Virus record (IMG/VR): IMGVR_UViG_3300049432_000210
Span: 1-40,935 of that record
Reading direction: 5' to 3' (one strand)
Origin: a virus
Length of the DNA stretch: 40,935 bases
The translations under genes were made by a program, and so were the position numbers. This document shows, piece by piece, positions 13,866 to 23,833 of the stretch (position 1 is the stretch's first letter; every line of letters begins with the position of its first letter). Below the pieces are notes generated by a model, which was not told the origin of the DNA, made no database searches, and saw only the letters and a program-made list of their open reading frames with translations.

Positions 13866-15532
13866 TCTTCTTTTCCAAATATCCTGTCAACGGCATTTTT
13901 GAACGCTGGTATATTTCTGAATACGTGCTGTTTTTCCTTTTCACTAGCGGAGGCAAGCCATTTTGCAATACGGGTTTTAACCATCGGTTTGGAGATTATG
14001 GCTTCTATTGCCGCTACGCTCAGACCTAAGATTGCAGAAGTTGGATTACCCGATAAAAGTGTTCCGACAACACCTGAAATACCTGTTAATTTGCTTCCGA
14101 TAGACACAAGATTCAAACGCTGCTCAACTTTATCTCGATACTTGATGGCTATTTCTGCGCTGGATAAATCAGCGTACTTTTCATTTAGATCACTGAGTCC
14201 GGGAATCTCGTTGAGTTTTCCTTTGGCATTTCCATAAGAGCGAGTAAGAGCCTTGTTGATAGCTGCATCATCCGAGGCATTTCCAGTAAATTTAGTGAGG
14301 TCGGCAATATCTTTTTTGAACTCGAATAATTCCTTTGCGGTAATATCAGCCAGATTTCTTTGTTTGATAATTTTCCCTGCACCGTCACTCTCAACTTGCA
14401 GTAAATCGGCTTTCGTATCTTCTAATCGCTTTATCAAAGCGGCGTTGGTACGAGGGCTTTTTCTTGCCTGAGAGATAGCTTCATCAATTGGTGATAAAAC
14501 ATCCTGGGCATTATATCTTTTACCTGATGCTTCGACTCTAGTAGATATTTCCTGTCCAATCTCATTCCGACGTTGGGCTATTTTTACTGCTCCTTCTTCG
14601 AGCGAATTAAACACGATTCCTTCGCTGGCTACAGTTCGTCCGGGATTTTTACCGTAAGAAAAGTCTTTCGCAAGCGGTTTAATCAGTGAATTGATTAATC
14701 TTGCTCCGGTTGAAGCAGTTCCTTGAAATACTTTTTGTTTGGCAGCACTCGCCGCAGTTCCGGCAACAGGCAAAGCAGCTCCTAAAGTAAAAGCGGTTTT
14801 AGAATTTTCAAATACAGGGCGGTTATTGGCGACATTAGATGATGTGTTAAATCCAACGCCTAATGCGCCTTGCTCGACAGCTCGCGGAATTACTCCTTTA
14901 CCGAATGACAATGCTTTTATTACTACTGGCGTAAATTTCGGCGCAAGTTTTTGTGTGGCTTTAATTCCTAGATTCTTTGCTGCTGAACCGGAACCTGTTA
15001 AAGCAGTAAGACCGGCGTTTAACGAAGTGCTGATTGCCTGACGTGGTGTGGTAACAAATTCCTGAGTTCTCGCTCCCGCTTCATTCGCTATACCCATTGC
15101 CTCATTATTTTCTCGAATCAATCTTTGTAAAGTAAATTTCTTAGCTGGATCGGTAGTAGTTCTCAGTGCTTGGGCAAGTTTCACGTTTTGTTCGGCAAGC
15201 CCGCCGCGGCGGTTATCAAGTTCTGTTTGGTCTTTTAGAAGTCCAGATTGTCCGGCGACTTTACCGGGCAACTGCGCTACTCCAAGTAATCCTTTTTGAC
15301 CGATTGTAGAGCTGACAATATCACCCAATAGTCCGCGTTCTTTATTCTGACCAGTGAGTTCTTCTTTAACAAAATTCTTGGCTCTGGTAAAAATGCCAGG
15401 CTTTGTAGGCTGAGTAGCAAAAGACGGTGAGCTTGTTTGTGGTTGCTGTGATTTATATGCTAAAAACGAGTCAATTTGAGCCTGACTATACCCCTGAGAT
15501 TTTAGTTGTTGTGAGATTTGTTGTGGTGTCAT
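13862..15532 (-). CDS. Large virion protein, likely ejection (internal) protein
   Basis: A 556-residue protein with an N-terminal UBA-like helix bundle (MTPQQISQQLKSQGYSQAQI), a Gln/Ser-rich linker and repeated Ala/Gly-rich helices that look membrane-active (AISTSLNAGLTALTGSGSAAKN, GISGVVGTLLSGNPTSAILG). No catalytic motif is seen. It lies between the CHAP-bearing virion protein (4-base overlap) and the lysis genes, the position of the internal or ejection proteins of short-tailed phages, which form a conduit across the cell envelope. Function is inferred from position and composition. Confidence 0.55.
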   Translation of the reverse strand: MTPQQISQQLKSQGYSQAQIDSFLAYKSQQPQTSSPSFATQPTKPGIFTRAKNFVKEELTGQNKERGLLGDIVSSTIGQKGLLGVAQLPGKVAGQSGLLKDQTELDNRRGGLAEQNVKLAQALRTTTDPAKKFTLQRLIRENNEAMGIANEAGARTQEFVTTPRQAISTSLNAGLTALTGSGSAAKNLGIKATQKLAPKFTPVVIKALSFGKGVIPRAVEQGALGVGFNTSSNVANNRPVFENSKTAFTLGAALPVAGTAASAAKQKVFQGTASTGARLINSLIKPLAKDFSYGKNPGRTVASEGIVFNSLEEGAVKIAQRRNEIGQEISTRVEASGKRYNAQDVLSPIDEAISQARKSPRTNAALIKRLEDTKADLLQVESDGAGKIIKQRNLADITAKELFEFKKDIADLTKFTGNASDDAAINKALTRSYGNAKGKLNEIPGLSDLNEKYADLSSAEIAIKYRDKVEQRLNLVSIGSKLTGISGVVGTLLSGNPTSAILGLSVAAIEAIISKPMVKTRIAKWLASASEKEKQHVFRNIPAFKNAVDRIFGKED

Positions 15533-17445
15533 GCAGTTTTAGTTGGATTAATTACGCCTACTAATTTAGGTGAATTGAATGGAATTACCCGTCCATAACT
15601 TACTCTTTCGCTCTGTTTGAAGTTAGATTCTGCAACTATAAAGCCTTGTGCGTTTTTCCCAATGATCCAAGCAACGTGTCCGTAGGTAGGGTTTTCCTTA
15701 GTGACAAGCACTGAACCGATTCTGGCATTAGCAATAGATGTCCCGTGTTTTTGCACTGCCGCGATCTTTGATTTAAGCGCATCTCCAAGCGCAGGGTATG
15801 TAAGTCCAAATGATTTAGCTACATTCCTGACAAATACTCCACACTGACCACCCTTAGCTCCTTCGGGATATTTCTGGGTTAAAGTGCTAGCCAAAGTTCT
15901 GGAAATATTTGGAGAGAAGTTTTGGGTCAACGGAGCTTTTGGGTTTGTGCCTTCGCTTCCTCCAGGTGTGCCAAGGAATTGTTTGGCTTCCAAATTTACT
16001 TTTGTTGTTTCCAGTGCCTTTTGGATTCTTTCAAGCTCAGTCTTAAAGGCTGTCTCGCTCATCTTAGGATTTAATGCCGCTGCCGCATTAGTGAGGGTTT
16101 GAAATTCTCTATCTGACATAGCACCCAAACCGCGTAGCTTCTCAAGTTGAGGCAGAGTAATCAGTGATTTAACGCGTTCGAGTTTCGCTGCGAAATCAGC
16201 ACCCTTAGAGCCAGGGATAAAGTTGAAGAAGCTCGTCTTTCCTACTGCCCGTGACAAGCCTTTATCGCTAATCAGTCCGTTTACAGCTTCAAGAGCATCA
16301 TTAACGTTATTGAAGCTGGCTTGGTCTCTTTTACTGAGTTGTCCAGGTGCGCTGATACCTGCTTCATCATTGAGCTTGTTAATCTCGGCTAGCTTCTTCT
16401 GGATTTCAACATTCTTAACCTGAGCATCTAACTGGTCATTGTTTAGTAATCTGTTTAATTCATCATATTTCAATCCCATCTCAGCTTGGAATTTAGCTTG
16501 ATTAAATCCAAATTCATCCTGTTTAAGTCCGAACTCGGCGTTGAATTTCTCACGGTTAAAGTCAAATTCTGCACCAAACTTATCCTGTTCAAAACCGAAT
16601 TTGCTTTCTTCAAGTCCAAACTCACGTTCTTCCTTAAACCGTTCATATTCTGCCTGGGCTTGAGCGGCAGCAGCTTTAGAAAGCTCGCCTTTATACACAT
16701 TCTGTAATTCATCGGGAGTCATTCGGAGATTATTTGCAATCTGCCCAAATTGTTCAGCCGGTATATCTTCAAGCGTTAATCCTTGCGCCAAAAGCGACTG
16801 TAAAACAGCTTGAGCGTTCGTAGACTTTCGTTCTTCGGCTTGTCCTAGATACTGCAAATATGCCTGCGCTCCGAGTTCTTTAGCCTGTACCTTTTGAGCA
16901 TATTCAGCATCAGCCCGATTCTGCGCTTCAGTCATAATCGTTGAAATAGCTGACTGCTGACGAGCAGCAATATCTCCGGTGATTTGATTGTTATAGGTAA
17001 TTACTCCTTCTTTTTGGGCTTCTCCTCGTGGTTGTTGGAGGTTACCTGACCGCGCCGAAATAGCCCGTTGCTGTCCGAGTCGTCCTTCACCCTGCACATT
17101 TGCTTGAGCGGTAAGATTCGTAAAAATCTGATTAGTAGCATCAATTTGAGCCTGAAACTCAGCTACCTTCTGTTTACGGATAGCTTCACGATTAATTGGT
17201 TTTTGAGAATCTTTGTAGCGACTGATTGATAACTGATCCAACTCGGAAACATAAGGACTTTGAACACCACTGCCAAAACCATTTGCAGCAGTAAGCTGCA
17301 CTGGTTTTGCAGTTAAAGTTTGAGGAACGACCTGCGCCTTTTGCGCCAAGGCTTCTCGGTCAAGACCATAAGAACTTTGACCTGACGAAATTTCATCAAA
17401 AGAAATTCCAGTTGAGGGAGTGAGATTTTTCTTTTTTGTAGCCAT
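15529..17445 (-). CDS. Virion-associated peptidoglycan hydrolase (CHAP) with coiled-coil repeat
   Basis: A 638-residue protein. The middle (about 270-345) contains short tandem repeats of the form 'FG-x-x-x-x-KF' (EFGLEESKFGFEQDKFGAEF and onward), predicted to make a long helix. The C-terminal CHAP domain (about 520-630) has catalytic C535 (GGQCGVFV), H590 (YGHVAWI) and N608 (ESNF). CHAP enzymes are amidases or endopeptidases. Combined with the coiled coil, this is a typical ejected virion enzyme that opens peptidoglycan for DNA entry. It overlaps the next virion gene by 4 bases. Confidence 0.75.
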   Translation of the reverse strand: MATKKKNLTPSTGISFDEISSGQSSYGLDREALAQKAQVVPQTLTAKPVQLTAANGFGSGVQSPYVSELDQLSISRYKDSQKPINREAIRKQKVAEFQAQIDATNQIFTNLTAQANVQGEGRLGQQRAISARSGNLQQPRGEAQKEGVITYNNQITGDIAARQQSAISTIMTEAQNRADAEYAQKVQAKELGAQAYLQYLGQAEERKSTNAQAVLQSLLAQGLTLEDIPAEQFGQIANNLRMTPDELQNVYKGELSKAAAAQAQAEYERFKEEREFGLEESKFGFEQDKFGAEFDFNREKFNAEFGLKQDEFGFNQAKFQAEMGLKYDELNRLLNNDQLDAQVKNVEIQKKLAEINKLNDEAGISAPGQLSKRDQASFNNVNDALEAVNGLISDKGLSRAVGKTSFFNFIPGSKGADFAAKLERVKSLITLPQLEKLRGLGAMSDREFQTLTNAAAALNPKMSETAFKTELERIQKALETTKVNLEAKQFLGTPGGSEGTNPKAPLTQNFSPNISRTLASTLTQKYPEGAKGGQCGVFVRNVAKSFGLTYPALGDALKSKIAAVQKHGTSIANARIGSVLVTKENPTYGHVAWIIGKNAQGFIVAESNFKQSERVSYGRVIPFNSPKLVGVINPTKTA

Positions 17446-17458
17446 AATAATTTTTTAA

Positions 17459-18685
17459 TTATGCGAATGCTTCCCAGAGAAGATGAGCAGTCCCTGTAGC
17501 AGCACCATTTTTAGTCCAAGATAAAGTAATATTAGTGCCGTCCAGAGTTGCGGTTGCGCTTTGACCGTTACTAGCAATCAAGTAAATAACTGCTCCATCA
17601 GTTGACCCTGTTGATGATCCGTTAGAACGACTAAAGACAGCATTATTAGTAGTGCCGTTATATGTACCAATAGAAGTGATGGCAGTTGCATCGCCAGGAG
17701 TAACCATGGCGGTAATCTTAATTCGCTTTGGTGTGACACCTAAGCCGTGAGCTATCGTTTGCGACCCGGAAGCATCGGCTAAATTTTTAGTCGTTACGCC
17801 TGATGAATAATTAGGTACGGTTACAGGTGAAAGTAGCTGAAAATTAGTTCCGTCATAGATAACGCTAACGATTTGATTAGCCTTAATATCTCCATTTACC
17901 AATGGAAGGTTATAACTTTTGACAATTGTTTTTGCTCCAAGCGCATTTACATTTAGTGTGGCAGCTCCGGTACTTATGGTATTAGCCTTAAAATTAACCA
18001 CCATACCGGCAGTATAAGATGCCGGTGCAGGTGAAAGCGTAACTGCGTAATCATCACTGCTACCAGCATCTACGGCATAAGGTAAAACTGCGTTAGTTAA
18101 ATTTGTAAGGACTGTTTTTTCATTGCTAGTTGGCATCCGGGGATCATTATCTCCAACGGCAATCGGATTGTTACCATCAACCGGAGCAGTCGAAACTTTA
18201 ATAATTCCTTTAGTCGAAGTGGAAGCAGTAGCCGCTCCTTGATTAGCCAGCGATTCACTGTAAGCAACAGTTGATACCTGATGAGAACCCGGAGTTAAAG
18301 TAGGCGCGAGGGTATATTTCAAAGGGCTTGCCGGATCGAGTCCGTCCGTCCCTTGCAGAACGCGAATAACTCTCATTAAAGCAGGATGATTGGTAATTTT
18401 AATTGATGAATTTTTACGGTGTTCTTTCCCGGTCTGGGAGGTCGTTCCATCTGAATGTGAAAGATTGCGGGTCAAAAACGAAAGGGTTGTCCCTGACAAA
18501 ACACCCATAACATGCTCCTCGTTGGTTTTACCCTCGTTGATAGTAAAGGCATAAATTCCTGATGCAAGACTGTTTCCGTCTGGATCGGTTGCCGAAGTCA
18601 AAGTCAAAGACGTTCCGGCAGAGGTTAGTTTAGCTGATAGTGTCGTTTCAAAGTTGGCAATTATTTTTGGTATGGTTGATGCCAT
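17459..18685 (-). CDS. Tail fibre / receptor-binding-type protein
   Basis: A 408-residue protein, Thr/Ser/Ala/Gly/Asn-rich and low in charge, as in beta-structured phage adhesins. The N terminus (MASTIPKIIANFETTLSAKLTSAG...) resembles virion-attachment segments. The central AATLNVNALGAKTIVK motif is a repeat common in phage tail proteins. The C terminus has GSQTIAHGLGVTPKRIKITA followed by a beta domain, frequent in phage receptor-binding proteins. It lies 11 bases after the nozzle-type gene, where short-tailed phages place their fibre. Confidence 0.65.
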   Translation of the reverse strand: MASTIPKIIANFETTLSAKLTSAGTSLTLTSATDPDGNSLASGIYAFTINEGKTNEEHVMGVLSGTTLSFLTRNLSHSDGTTSQTGKEHRKNSSIKITNHPALMRVIRVLQGTDGLDPASPLKYTLAPTLTPGSHQVSTVAYSESLANQGAATASTSTKGIIKVSTAPVDGNNPIAVGDNDPRMPTSNEKTVLTNLTNAVLPYAVDAGSSDDYAVTLSPAPASYTAGMVVNFKANTISTGAATLNVNALGAKTIVKSYNLPLVNGDIKANQIVSVIYDGTNFQLLSPVTVPNYSSGVTTKNLADASGSQTIAHGLGVTPKRIKITAMVTPGDATAITSIGTYNGTTNNAVFSRSNGSSTGSTDGAVIYLIASNGQSATATLDGTNITLSWTKNGAATGTAHLLWEAFA

Positions 18686-18696
18686 ATGTAATGAGG

Positions 18697-20553
18697 TTAA
18701 TTAGTACGAAACTTTTTAGGTATTTTGTCTCCGTAACCGAGAATGTCTTTGTCTTTAATCATTGAAATTGAGGCATATCCGAACTTTGTGGCTTTGAATT
18801 TAAGTCGTCTGCGGTAGAATTTTCCAGTGTTTACTTTGAACTCGACAAAGTAGGAATAAACATCATCGCCGTCTCCACCTCCGCCTACCTCATCTACCCC
18901 TAATCGAACACTTCCGATGGTGCGGGCTTGGCTGGTTTCGACATACGAGCCATCGCCTTCGATAGTCCCAATTAATGCAAATTCGTCATTATCAAGTGAG
19001 AGATACACTTCGATTTCCTGTTCTCGTGATATTTCGCCTTCAAATGTTTGCCGGCGATATCGTTTATATTCTTCGCTGTCCAGTAAATCTGCTCCGGTAA
19101 TCCAGTAGTTTTCGACTTCATAACCATCATCGTCATAGCCAGAAAATACCTGATATACATTGTCTGAGATGGAATCACCTATATAGAGAAATCTGGCATT
19201 TTTAGCGAAAGTGTCGGCATTAAAAGGAAGCACATCAATTGATTTCCAGCGCAGGGAATAGAGAAATAAGCGATTATTATTGTCAGAATCAAGTGTTTTC
19301 CCCGTAAAAACGATGTATTCTCCAACTGAATCCATCGCGCATTTATCCCAATTATATTCAGCAAAGTTAAATTGGGGAGCGAGTTCATCAGGAATAACGC
19401 CATCACCAGTTAGATTTCGTTGCAGGATTCGCAGTTTAGGATATTCAGGATCGGCTGTATCCATAAAAACGATACCCGTTCCGGTTGAGACAGAAGCCCT
19501 GAAATACGGCATACCAATATTTCTTCTAAACACCAGATTAGTTGCGTTGGTATCATCTGCGGTTAAATTCAGCTCGTAAACCGAATGCTCTTTAAGTGAG
19601 TAGTAAATACCGTCGAATACTTCAGCTTTCTGGATGGCATCACCTCCATCGTCCTGACGGAATAAGTCACCTTCACCTGCAAGGCGCACTGCCGAGTAAG
19701 TAAAATCAGCCAGTCCCTTATTAGTTGAATCTTCCCATTGATAAGTTCCGGTAACATTATTGGCGACATTTGCAGGTGCGGTATTGAAAGTAACTGAGTA
19801 TGCTCCAGTTGAATAGTTAATTGTGCCAGTTCCGCCGAGCGAACCTGTTAATGTGCCATTGTAGTTATCGGTAAAGGTTTCAGTACCGTCGGTAATTGTT
19901 AGTCCGAATCCTGTCCGTTTCGGCTGCCCCGATTTAAAGGCAAGCGTTCCTGTAAATGTCGTAAGAACACCATTACCCGATCCTAATATTTCTGCTGTAA
20001 CTGTCGTGTATGGAGCATCATCAATGTATGAGAGATAAAGTCCGGTTTTGTCGGTATTCACTCCCCACATAAACATTCTTGAATCAGAAATAAGAATCTT
20101 TCCCGGATGAAGAAAATTCTTAGCTGCATCGGTTAAATTAACGTAAGAGCCAGGATTTGCAACATTGATTTTATACAGTCCGTCATACCCGGATGCGTAA
20201 ACGAATGAGCCGGTAAGTTTGCTGTGATTGGCAAAGGTATATTGGGCTGTTGCAGTGAGTCCGGTAATAACGTCAGCCCATAATTCTGTAGCTGTATTGT
20301 AATACTGGATTTTGGTGTTTACTTTGCGAAATTGAACGGCTGTGCCATCTGTTTTATAACCGAAGTGATGTCCCTGCACTGCACCATTAGCAGTTTCCTC
20401 AGCTCCAAGTAATGCTTTCCCGTTAGATAACTCGATATATGCGCCTTTGGTAATCCAGCCCAAAGCATCCGAAGCTCCGCCGCGAGGCACGAGTTCGGGA
20501 TCATAAGGGTTATTGACTACCCCATCTTTGAAAATGTTGGTTTTCAATTCCAT
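18697..20553 (-). CDS. Tail nozzle / tail tubular protein-like
   Basis: A 618-residue mostly beta protein. N-terminal MELKTNIFKDGVVNNPYDPELVPRGGASDALGW is typical of podovirus tail proteins, which place NPYDP-like turns near the start. A central domain with GVLTTFTGTLAFKSGQPKR..TGAYSVTFNTAP is an inserted immunoglobulin-like module. The rest has propeller-like repeats (LFLYSLRWKSIDVLPF). By length and order (connector, then nozzle, then fibre) it fits the P22 gp10 / T7 gp12 role of extending the DNA channel. Assigned by position and composition. Confidence 0.6.
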   Translation of the reverse strand: MELKTNIFKDGVVNNPYDPELVPRGGASDALGWITKGAYIELSNGKALLGAEETANGAVQGHHFGYKTDGTAVQFRKVNTKIQYYNTATELWADVITGLTATAQYTFANHSKLTGSFVYASGYDGLYKINVANPGSYVNLTDAAKNFLHPGKILISDSRMFMWGVNTDKTGLYLSYIDDAPYTTVTAEILGSGNGVLTTFTGTLAFKSGQPKRTGFGLTITDGTETFTDNYNGTLTGSLGGTGTINYSTGAYSVTFNTAPANVANNVTGTYQWEDSTNKGLADFTYSAVRLAGEGDLFRQDDGGDAIQKAEVFDGIYYSLKEHSVYELNLTADDTNATNLVFRRNIGMPYFRASVSTGTGIVFMDTADPEYPKLRILQRNLTGDGVIPDELAPQFNFAEYNWDKCAMDSVGEYIVFTGKTLDSDNNNRLFLYSLRWKSIDVLPFNADTFAKNARFLYIGDSISDNVYQVFSGYDDDGYEVENYWITGADLLDSEEYKRYRRQTFEGEISREQEIEVYLSLDNDEFALIGTIEGDGSYVETSQARTIGSVRLGVDEVGGGGDGDDVYSYFVEFKVNTGKFYRRRLKFKATKFGYASISMIKDKDILGYGDKIPKKFRTN

Positions 20554-20763
20554 TTATTTGCGGGATTTCTTTTTACGTTTCATATGAGGTGAGTAATAGT
20601 AATCACTTGCTGATGTATCAAAGCCAATGGCATAAGTCCCTTCAACTTTAGGCTCGCTGTCTGAATCAAGCAGAATATCGTCAGGTTTTTTACTCTTTTC
20701 CAGCTTAAAAACTTCGTGAATAGAGTTGGCAAGTATGTATTTTTTGACAATATACTTCTTCAT
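20554..20763 (-). CDS. Small basic-tailed protein, unknown
   Basis: A 69-residue protein starting directly after the stop of the connector-type gene (no gap) and running into the nozzle gene. The first half is KYIVKKYILANSIHEVFKLE; the tail is HMKRKKKSRK. No family recognised. The exact abutment on both sides supports a real, coupled gene in the tail module, maybe a tail or assembly factor. Confidence 0.6.
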   Translation of the reverse strand: MKKYIVKKYILANSIHEVFKLEKSKKPDDILLDSDSEPKVEGTYAIGFDTSASDYYYSPHMKRKKKSRK

Positions 20764-21384
20764 TTAAGTAAGGGTTAATAATTCATCGTCCATAATCATC
20801 TGCTGGAGCATTTCATCAAACCTAGCTTCGTTTTCTCCGTAGTAAGTTCGTCCTTTCGGCGTCTGGTCGGCAATGTAATAGTCAGAAATCATCCCGTGAC
20901 TGATGGCGTAATGGTAATCAGAGTCAAAAATTGGGCTTGTAACGAGCGTTAAATCACTTGGGCGGTAAATGTACGGGAAAGTAACTGTCTTGGCTTCTGT
21001 GGGCTGTTTTGTGAAATACAGGCGATTCTGTTTGGCATCTATGTAGAAAAACCCGTCCGCATCGTGATAATTTCCATAATTGAAACTGTCTGATTGAGTA
21101 ATCAGATGATACGGAACGCTGTCAGTGCCTATAAATATCGAATATCTGCCCTCATCATAACCGTTGTAAGGCACGAACCGCTTAAAATCGCTCGGCAAGC
21201 TAATATACGGAACTGAAGTTGAAGTCGTGCCTGTGAAAGTTGTCATCAGCCAGCTCCACGGACGACTGTTTAATATTTTCCGGTACACCTTATTAGCAAC
21301 GATCAATTCCTCATCTTCAGAAAAAGTCTTGTCGTCATCAACTAGCAGGTTTTTATGGTCAATAATTTGTTGGGTATTTGGCAT
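20764..21384 (-). CDS. Head-tail connector / tail adaptor
   Basis: A 206-residue protein. The N-terminal helices (IDHKNLLVDDDKTFSEDEELIVANKVYRKIL) followed by SRPWSWLM and a beta-rich second half (TVTFPYIYRPSDLTL) match the podovirus adaptor type (P22 gp4 / T7 gp11 tail-tubular-A-like), which binds under the portal. It lies between the coat gene and the nozzle-type gene, the canonical place. The similarity is structural by eye, not a computed match. Confidence 0.6.
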   Translation of the reverse strand: MPNTQQIIDHKNLLVDDDKTFSEDEELIVANKVYRKILNSRPWSWLMTTFTGTTSTSVPYISLPSDFKRFVPYNGYDEGRYSIFIGTDSVPYHLITQSDSFNYGNYHDADGFFYIDAKQNRLYFTKQPTEAKTVTFPYIYRPSDLTLVTSPIFDSDYHYAISHGMISDYYIADQTPKGRTYYGENEARFDEMLQQMIMDDELLTLT

Positions 21385-21435
21385 AGTTTTAGGCTTATCC
21401 CCGCTCCCATAAAAAGGAGCAGAGGAAACCTATAA

Positions 21436-22626
21436 TTAGGCTGCGATTCGTAAGTCAACGAAGGTCTTTTTGCGGTCATCAAATACCTTTACGCCGTACA
21501 AAGCGTCAGTTAGGTAGTTGGTGGTGCGCTGCTTCGGTTCTTCGCGTTCATCCAGTCTAACGTCTTGCTGCACTACGAGGTCAATACCTCCGGCAAGCCC
21601 GGCATAAGCGTGAACAAAGTTAGAAGTCCAGGAAGCATTTGCGGCAGTTTCTGCAAGAGACAACCGACCTGAACCTTTACCTACAATCGTTAGAGTTGTA
21701 GCGGTATCAGTTGCGGTGATTCGCAATGTATCAGTAATAATCAAACGGTTAGCGGCAGAAAGTTCAACATAAGTTGTTCCAGCACCGGCAGCACCGTTGA
21801 TAGCGGCTTCAAGGTTAGCAAGCGAAGCGGCAAGGTTAGCACCGATCAAAACGTTTCCTGCGGTTGCGCCAAGCGTGGTCTTCATCGTGAATGGTACGCC
21901 GCCGATTGTGATAATTTCACCATCAGAGAACGTGCTGGTTCCGGTTAAGACTGCTTCACCAGTCAAATTGTTGGAAACAATAAGACCGAAGTTTACGAGC
22001 GGTCCAACGTTTCCGTTCTTCAAAACATTGCCGGCAAGGTCAATGTTTTTACCGATTAAGAGTTGCTGGAACATGGAAACTGCATACGGATCAACAACCA
22101 TCTTCAATTGTCCACCGCGAATGTTATTCGCAGCCAAAAGCGCGAATAACTGGGTCGGGATTTGAGGAGCGTTGGTTGTAGACATCGTAATCGGAGTACC
22201 GTTGGAAGTAGTTCCGGTCAAGTTACCAGTATCGAATACATTTTGGGCATTAACGGTTTGGTAAAGAACATCTGCGTCAATGTATTGAGAGAGAATATCA
22301 CCAGCGATTTCACCTGCTTTTTCTTGAGGAGAAAGAGGTCCTGCTTGCAGTTTGTCCCAATCGTCCATTGCAAAGTCAACAGCCTTTTGCTGGTCGATAG
22401 TCATTGTTTGGTCTGCATCGGAAATCTGCGGGATGGTACGGTCGCTGTAACGGGTTACATCGCGCACCTTGAGGAGAGAAGTGTCAATTTTCGGACGGTG
22501 AACTGTGTCGCCGTATTTCAGGTTTGAACGAAGTTCGGTAGTAGCAATTTCTCGCGCTACCAAAGTCTTGGTCAATACATCCTGATACCGTAATTGGAAC
22601 TCCTCATTAAAAACTGAGAGAGCCAT
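21436..22626 (-). CDS. Major capsid (coat) protein
   Basis: A 396-residue protein. The N terminus (MALSVFNEEFQLRYQDVLTK, then TTELRSNLKYGDTVHRPKI) and the C terminus (GIDLVVQQDVRLDEREEPKQRTTNYLTDALYGVKVFDDRK) follow HK97-fold coat proteins of the P22-like podoviral type. Residues about 215-335 are Gly/Thr/Ala-rich beta sequence (FSDGEIITIGGVPFTMKTTL) that looks like an inserted surface domain. It lies right after scaffold in transcription order. No maturation cleavage site is evident. No strong ribosome site precedes the ATG, odd for the most highly expressed phage protein. Confidence 0.85.
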   Translation of the reverse strand: MALSVFNEEFQLRYQDVLTKTLVAREIATTELRSNLKYGDTVHRPKIDTSLLKVRDVTRYSDRTIPQISDADQTMTIDQQKAVDFAMDDWDKLQAGPLSPQEKAGEIAGDILSQYIDADVLYQTVNAQNVFDTGNLTGTTSNGTPITMSTTNAPQIPTQLFALLAANNIRGGQLKMVVDPYAVSMFQQLLIGKNIDLAGNVLKNGNVGPLVNFGLIVSNNLTGEAVLTGTSTFSDGEIITIGGVPFTMKTTLGATAGNVLIGANLAASLANLEAAINGAAGAGTTYVELSAANRLIITDTLRITATDTATTLTIVGKGSGRLSLAETAANASWTSNFVHAYAGLAGGIDLVVQQDVRLDEREEPKQRTTNYLTDALYGVKVFDDRKKTFVDLRIAA

Positions 22627-22651
22627 GTATTATGGTTTTTCTGTGTCGCTG

Positions 22652-23356
22652 TTATTGTTGGAATGAGGTTTTATCCAGATAGGCATACCATTGTTTTCTG
22701 GCGGCTGGATTAGCCAGCACTTTTGCCTTCTGTTCGGGTGTCATCGGTTGAGAAAAATCAATCGTTTCTGAATCGCTATCGGAAGTGCCTCTGGCTTCTT
22801 CGATAGTGCCTTTCTGCAAGGCTGATCCGAATACGTTTTGAATGATTTCTTCGAGTGATGAATCCTTATACTGCGGGGTAAAGGCAAGGGCTTTAATAGC
22901 ATCTTTGCGAGATTCCATATCCGGGTAATTCTTTACCAGTTTGGAAAATTCGTCATTAAACGCTTTGTCTACCTTTTCCTTTTGTTGCTGTTTTACAATA
23001 TCGCCGTATTTGGCATCTATTTCAGCCGAGGATTCAGCTTTAGCCGCATTTACAAGGGCTTCAACGGTTTCCTTTTCAACTCCCCATTTTTCAGCAATTT
23101 CACTGACTGTCCGGGAAGACGGGCTTTGCAGCTTTGCCAATTCTTCTTTAAGTTTCCGGTTTTCCTGCTTCAATTCGTCACGCACTTTGGCGTGGACATG
23201 AACAGGGACGGATTCTTCTTTCTTTGGCTCCTGATAACGTTCTGGAACTGCTTCCGGTTCATTATTAGGCTGAGTTTCTTCGGTCTGTTGACCTTCTACT
23301 TCTGGTGATGTTTTGACCTGTTCATCTTCAGTAGGGACGATTTGTTCGTCTGCCAT
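22652..23356 (-). CDS. Capsid scaffolding protein
   Basis: A 234-residue very acidic protein. It has a disordered N terminus (EDEQVKTSPEVEGQQTEETQ), a coiled coil at about 55-75 (VRDELKQENRKLKEELAKLQ), further helices, and a C-terminal MTPEQKAKVLANPAARKQWYAYLDK that probably contacts coat. Composition, size and position just upstream of the coat gene are standard for phage scaffolds. The ATG has AAAGGT upstream. Confidence 0.75.
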   Translation of the reverse strand: MADEQIVPTEDEQVKTSPEVEGQQTEETQPNNEPEAVPERYQEPKKEESVPVHVHAKVRDELKQENRKLKEELAKLQSPSSRTVSEIAEKWGVEKETVEALVNAAKAESSAEIDAKYGDIVKQQQKEKVDKAFNDEFSKLVKNYPDMESRKDAIKALAFTPQYKDSSLEEIIQNVFGSALQKGTIEEARGTSDSDSETIDFSQPMTPEQKAKVLANPAARKQWYAYLDKTSFQQ

Positions 23357-23495
23357 AATTTACCTTTCGGAGAGCATATGTAGCTCTTGGTTAATTGCCG
23401 AGTACCACTCGTAAGGGAGATTATAGTCTTCCGACTTCTACTTAAAATGTAGCGGAGGGGTAACAAACGACACGATGCTACCCCATCACCACACC
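23357..23495. other. Leader before the scaffold gene
   Basis: 139 bases with two small hairpins on the transcribed (leftward) strand: CTAC/GTAG around 23436-23450 and AGAGC/GCTCT near 23370-23390, just before the scaffold ribosome site. Possibly a processing or promoter region for scaffold and coat. Confidence 0.35.
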
Positions 23496-23813
23496 TCAAG
23501 AGATGATGGCTTTGATTTCAGCGTCCAGTGCTTCCTGCATTTCATCTGCACGTTTTTCTGCTGAAACAAGAGTTGTTAATAGATTTAAATGTGCTTCTAA
23601 TCTGAATACGAGCGGGTCTTTTACTTCGGAGATTATCTGCTGAATCATTGTCGAACAATCATTGCGAAGTGCATTGACAAGTTCCTGTCCGGCTGGTGTT
23701 CTAACTACTGAATTAAGCTGTTGAAGTTTATCTAGTTCACCTGCCATTATTATAACACTTTCTTTATCAACAGCCTCAGGAATTGCTTCTTTAATTTGAT
23801 CTAAATTAGACAT
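23496..23813 (-). CDS. Small helical protein of the head module, unknown
   Basis: A 105-residue, wholly helical, acidic protein (MSNLDQIKEAIPEAVDKESV, VRTPAGQELVNALRNDCSTM, AEKRADEMQEALDAEIKAI). Not recognised. It sits between the repeat protein and the scaffold gene, where head completion or accessory proteins are often encoded. May be a structural or chaperone-like factor. Confidence 0.55.
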   Translation of the reverse strand: MSNLDQIKEAIPEAVDKESVIIMAGELDKLQQLNSVVRTPAGQELVNALRNDCSTMIQQIISEVKDPLVFRLEAHLNLLTTLVSAEKRADEMQEALDAEIKAIIS

Positions 23814-23833
23814 ATTAATTATTTAATTAATTT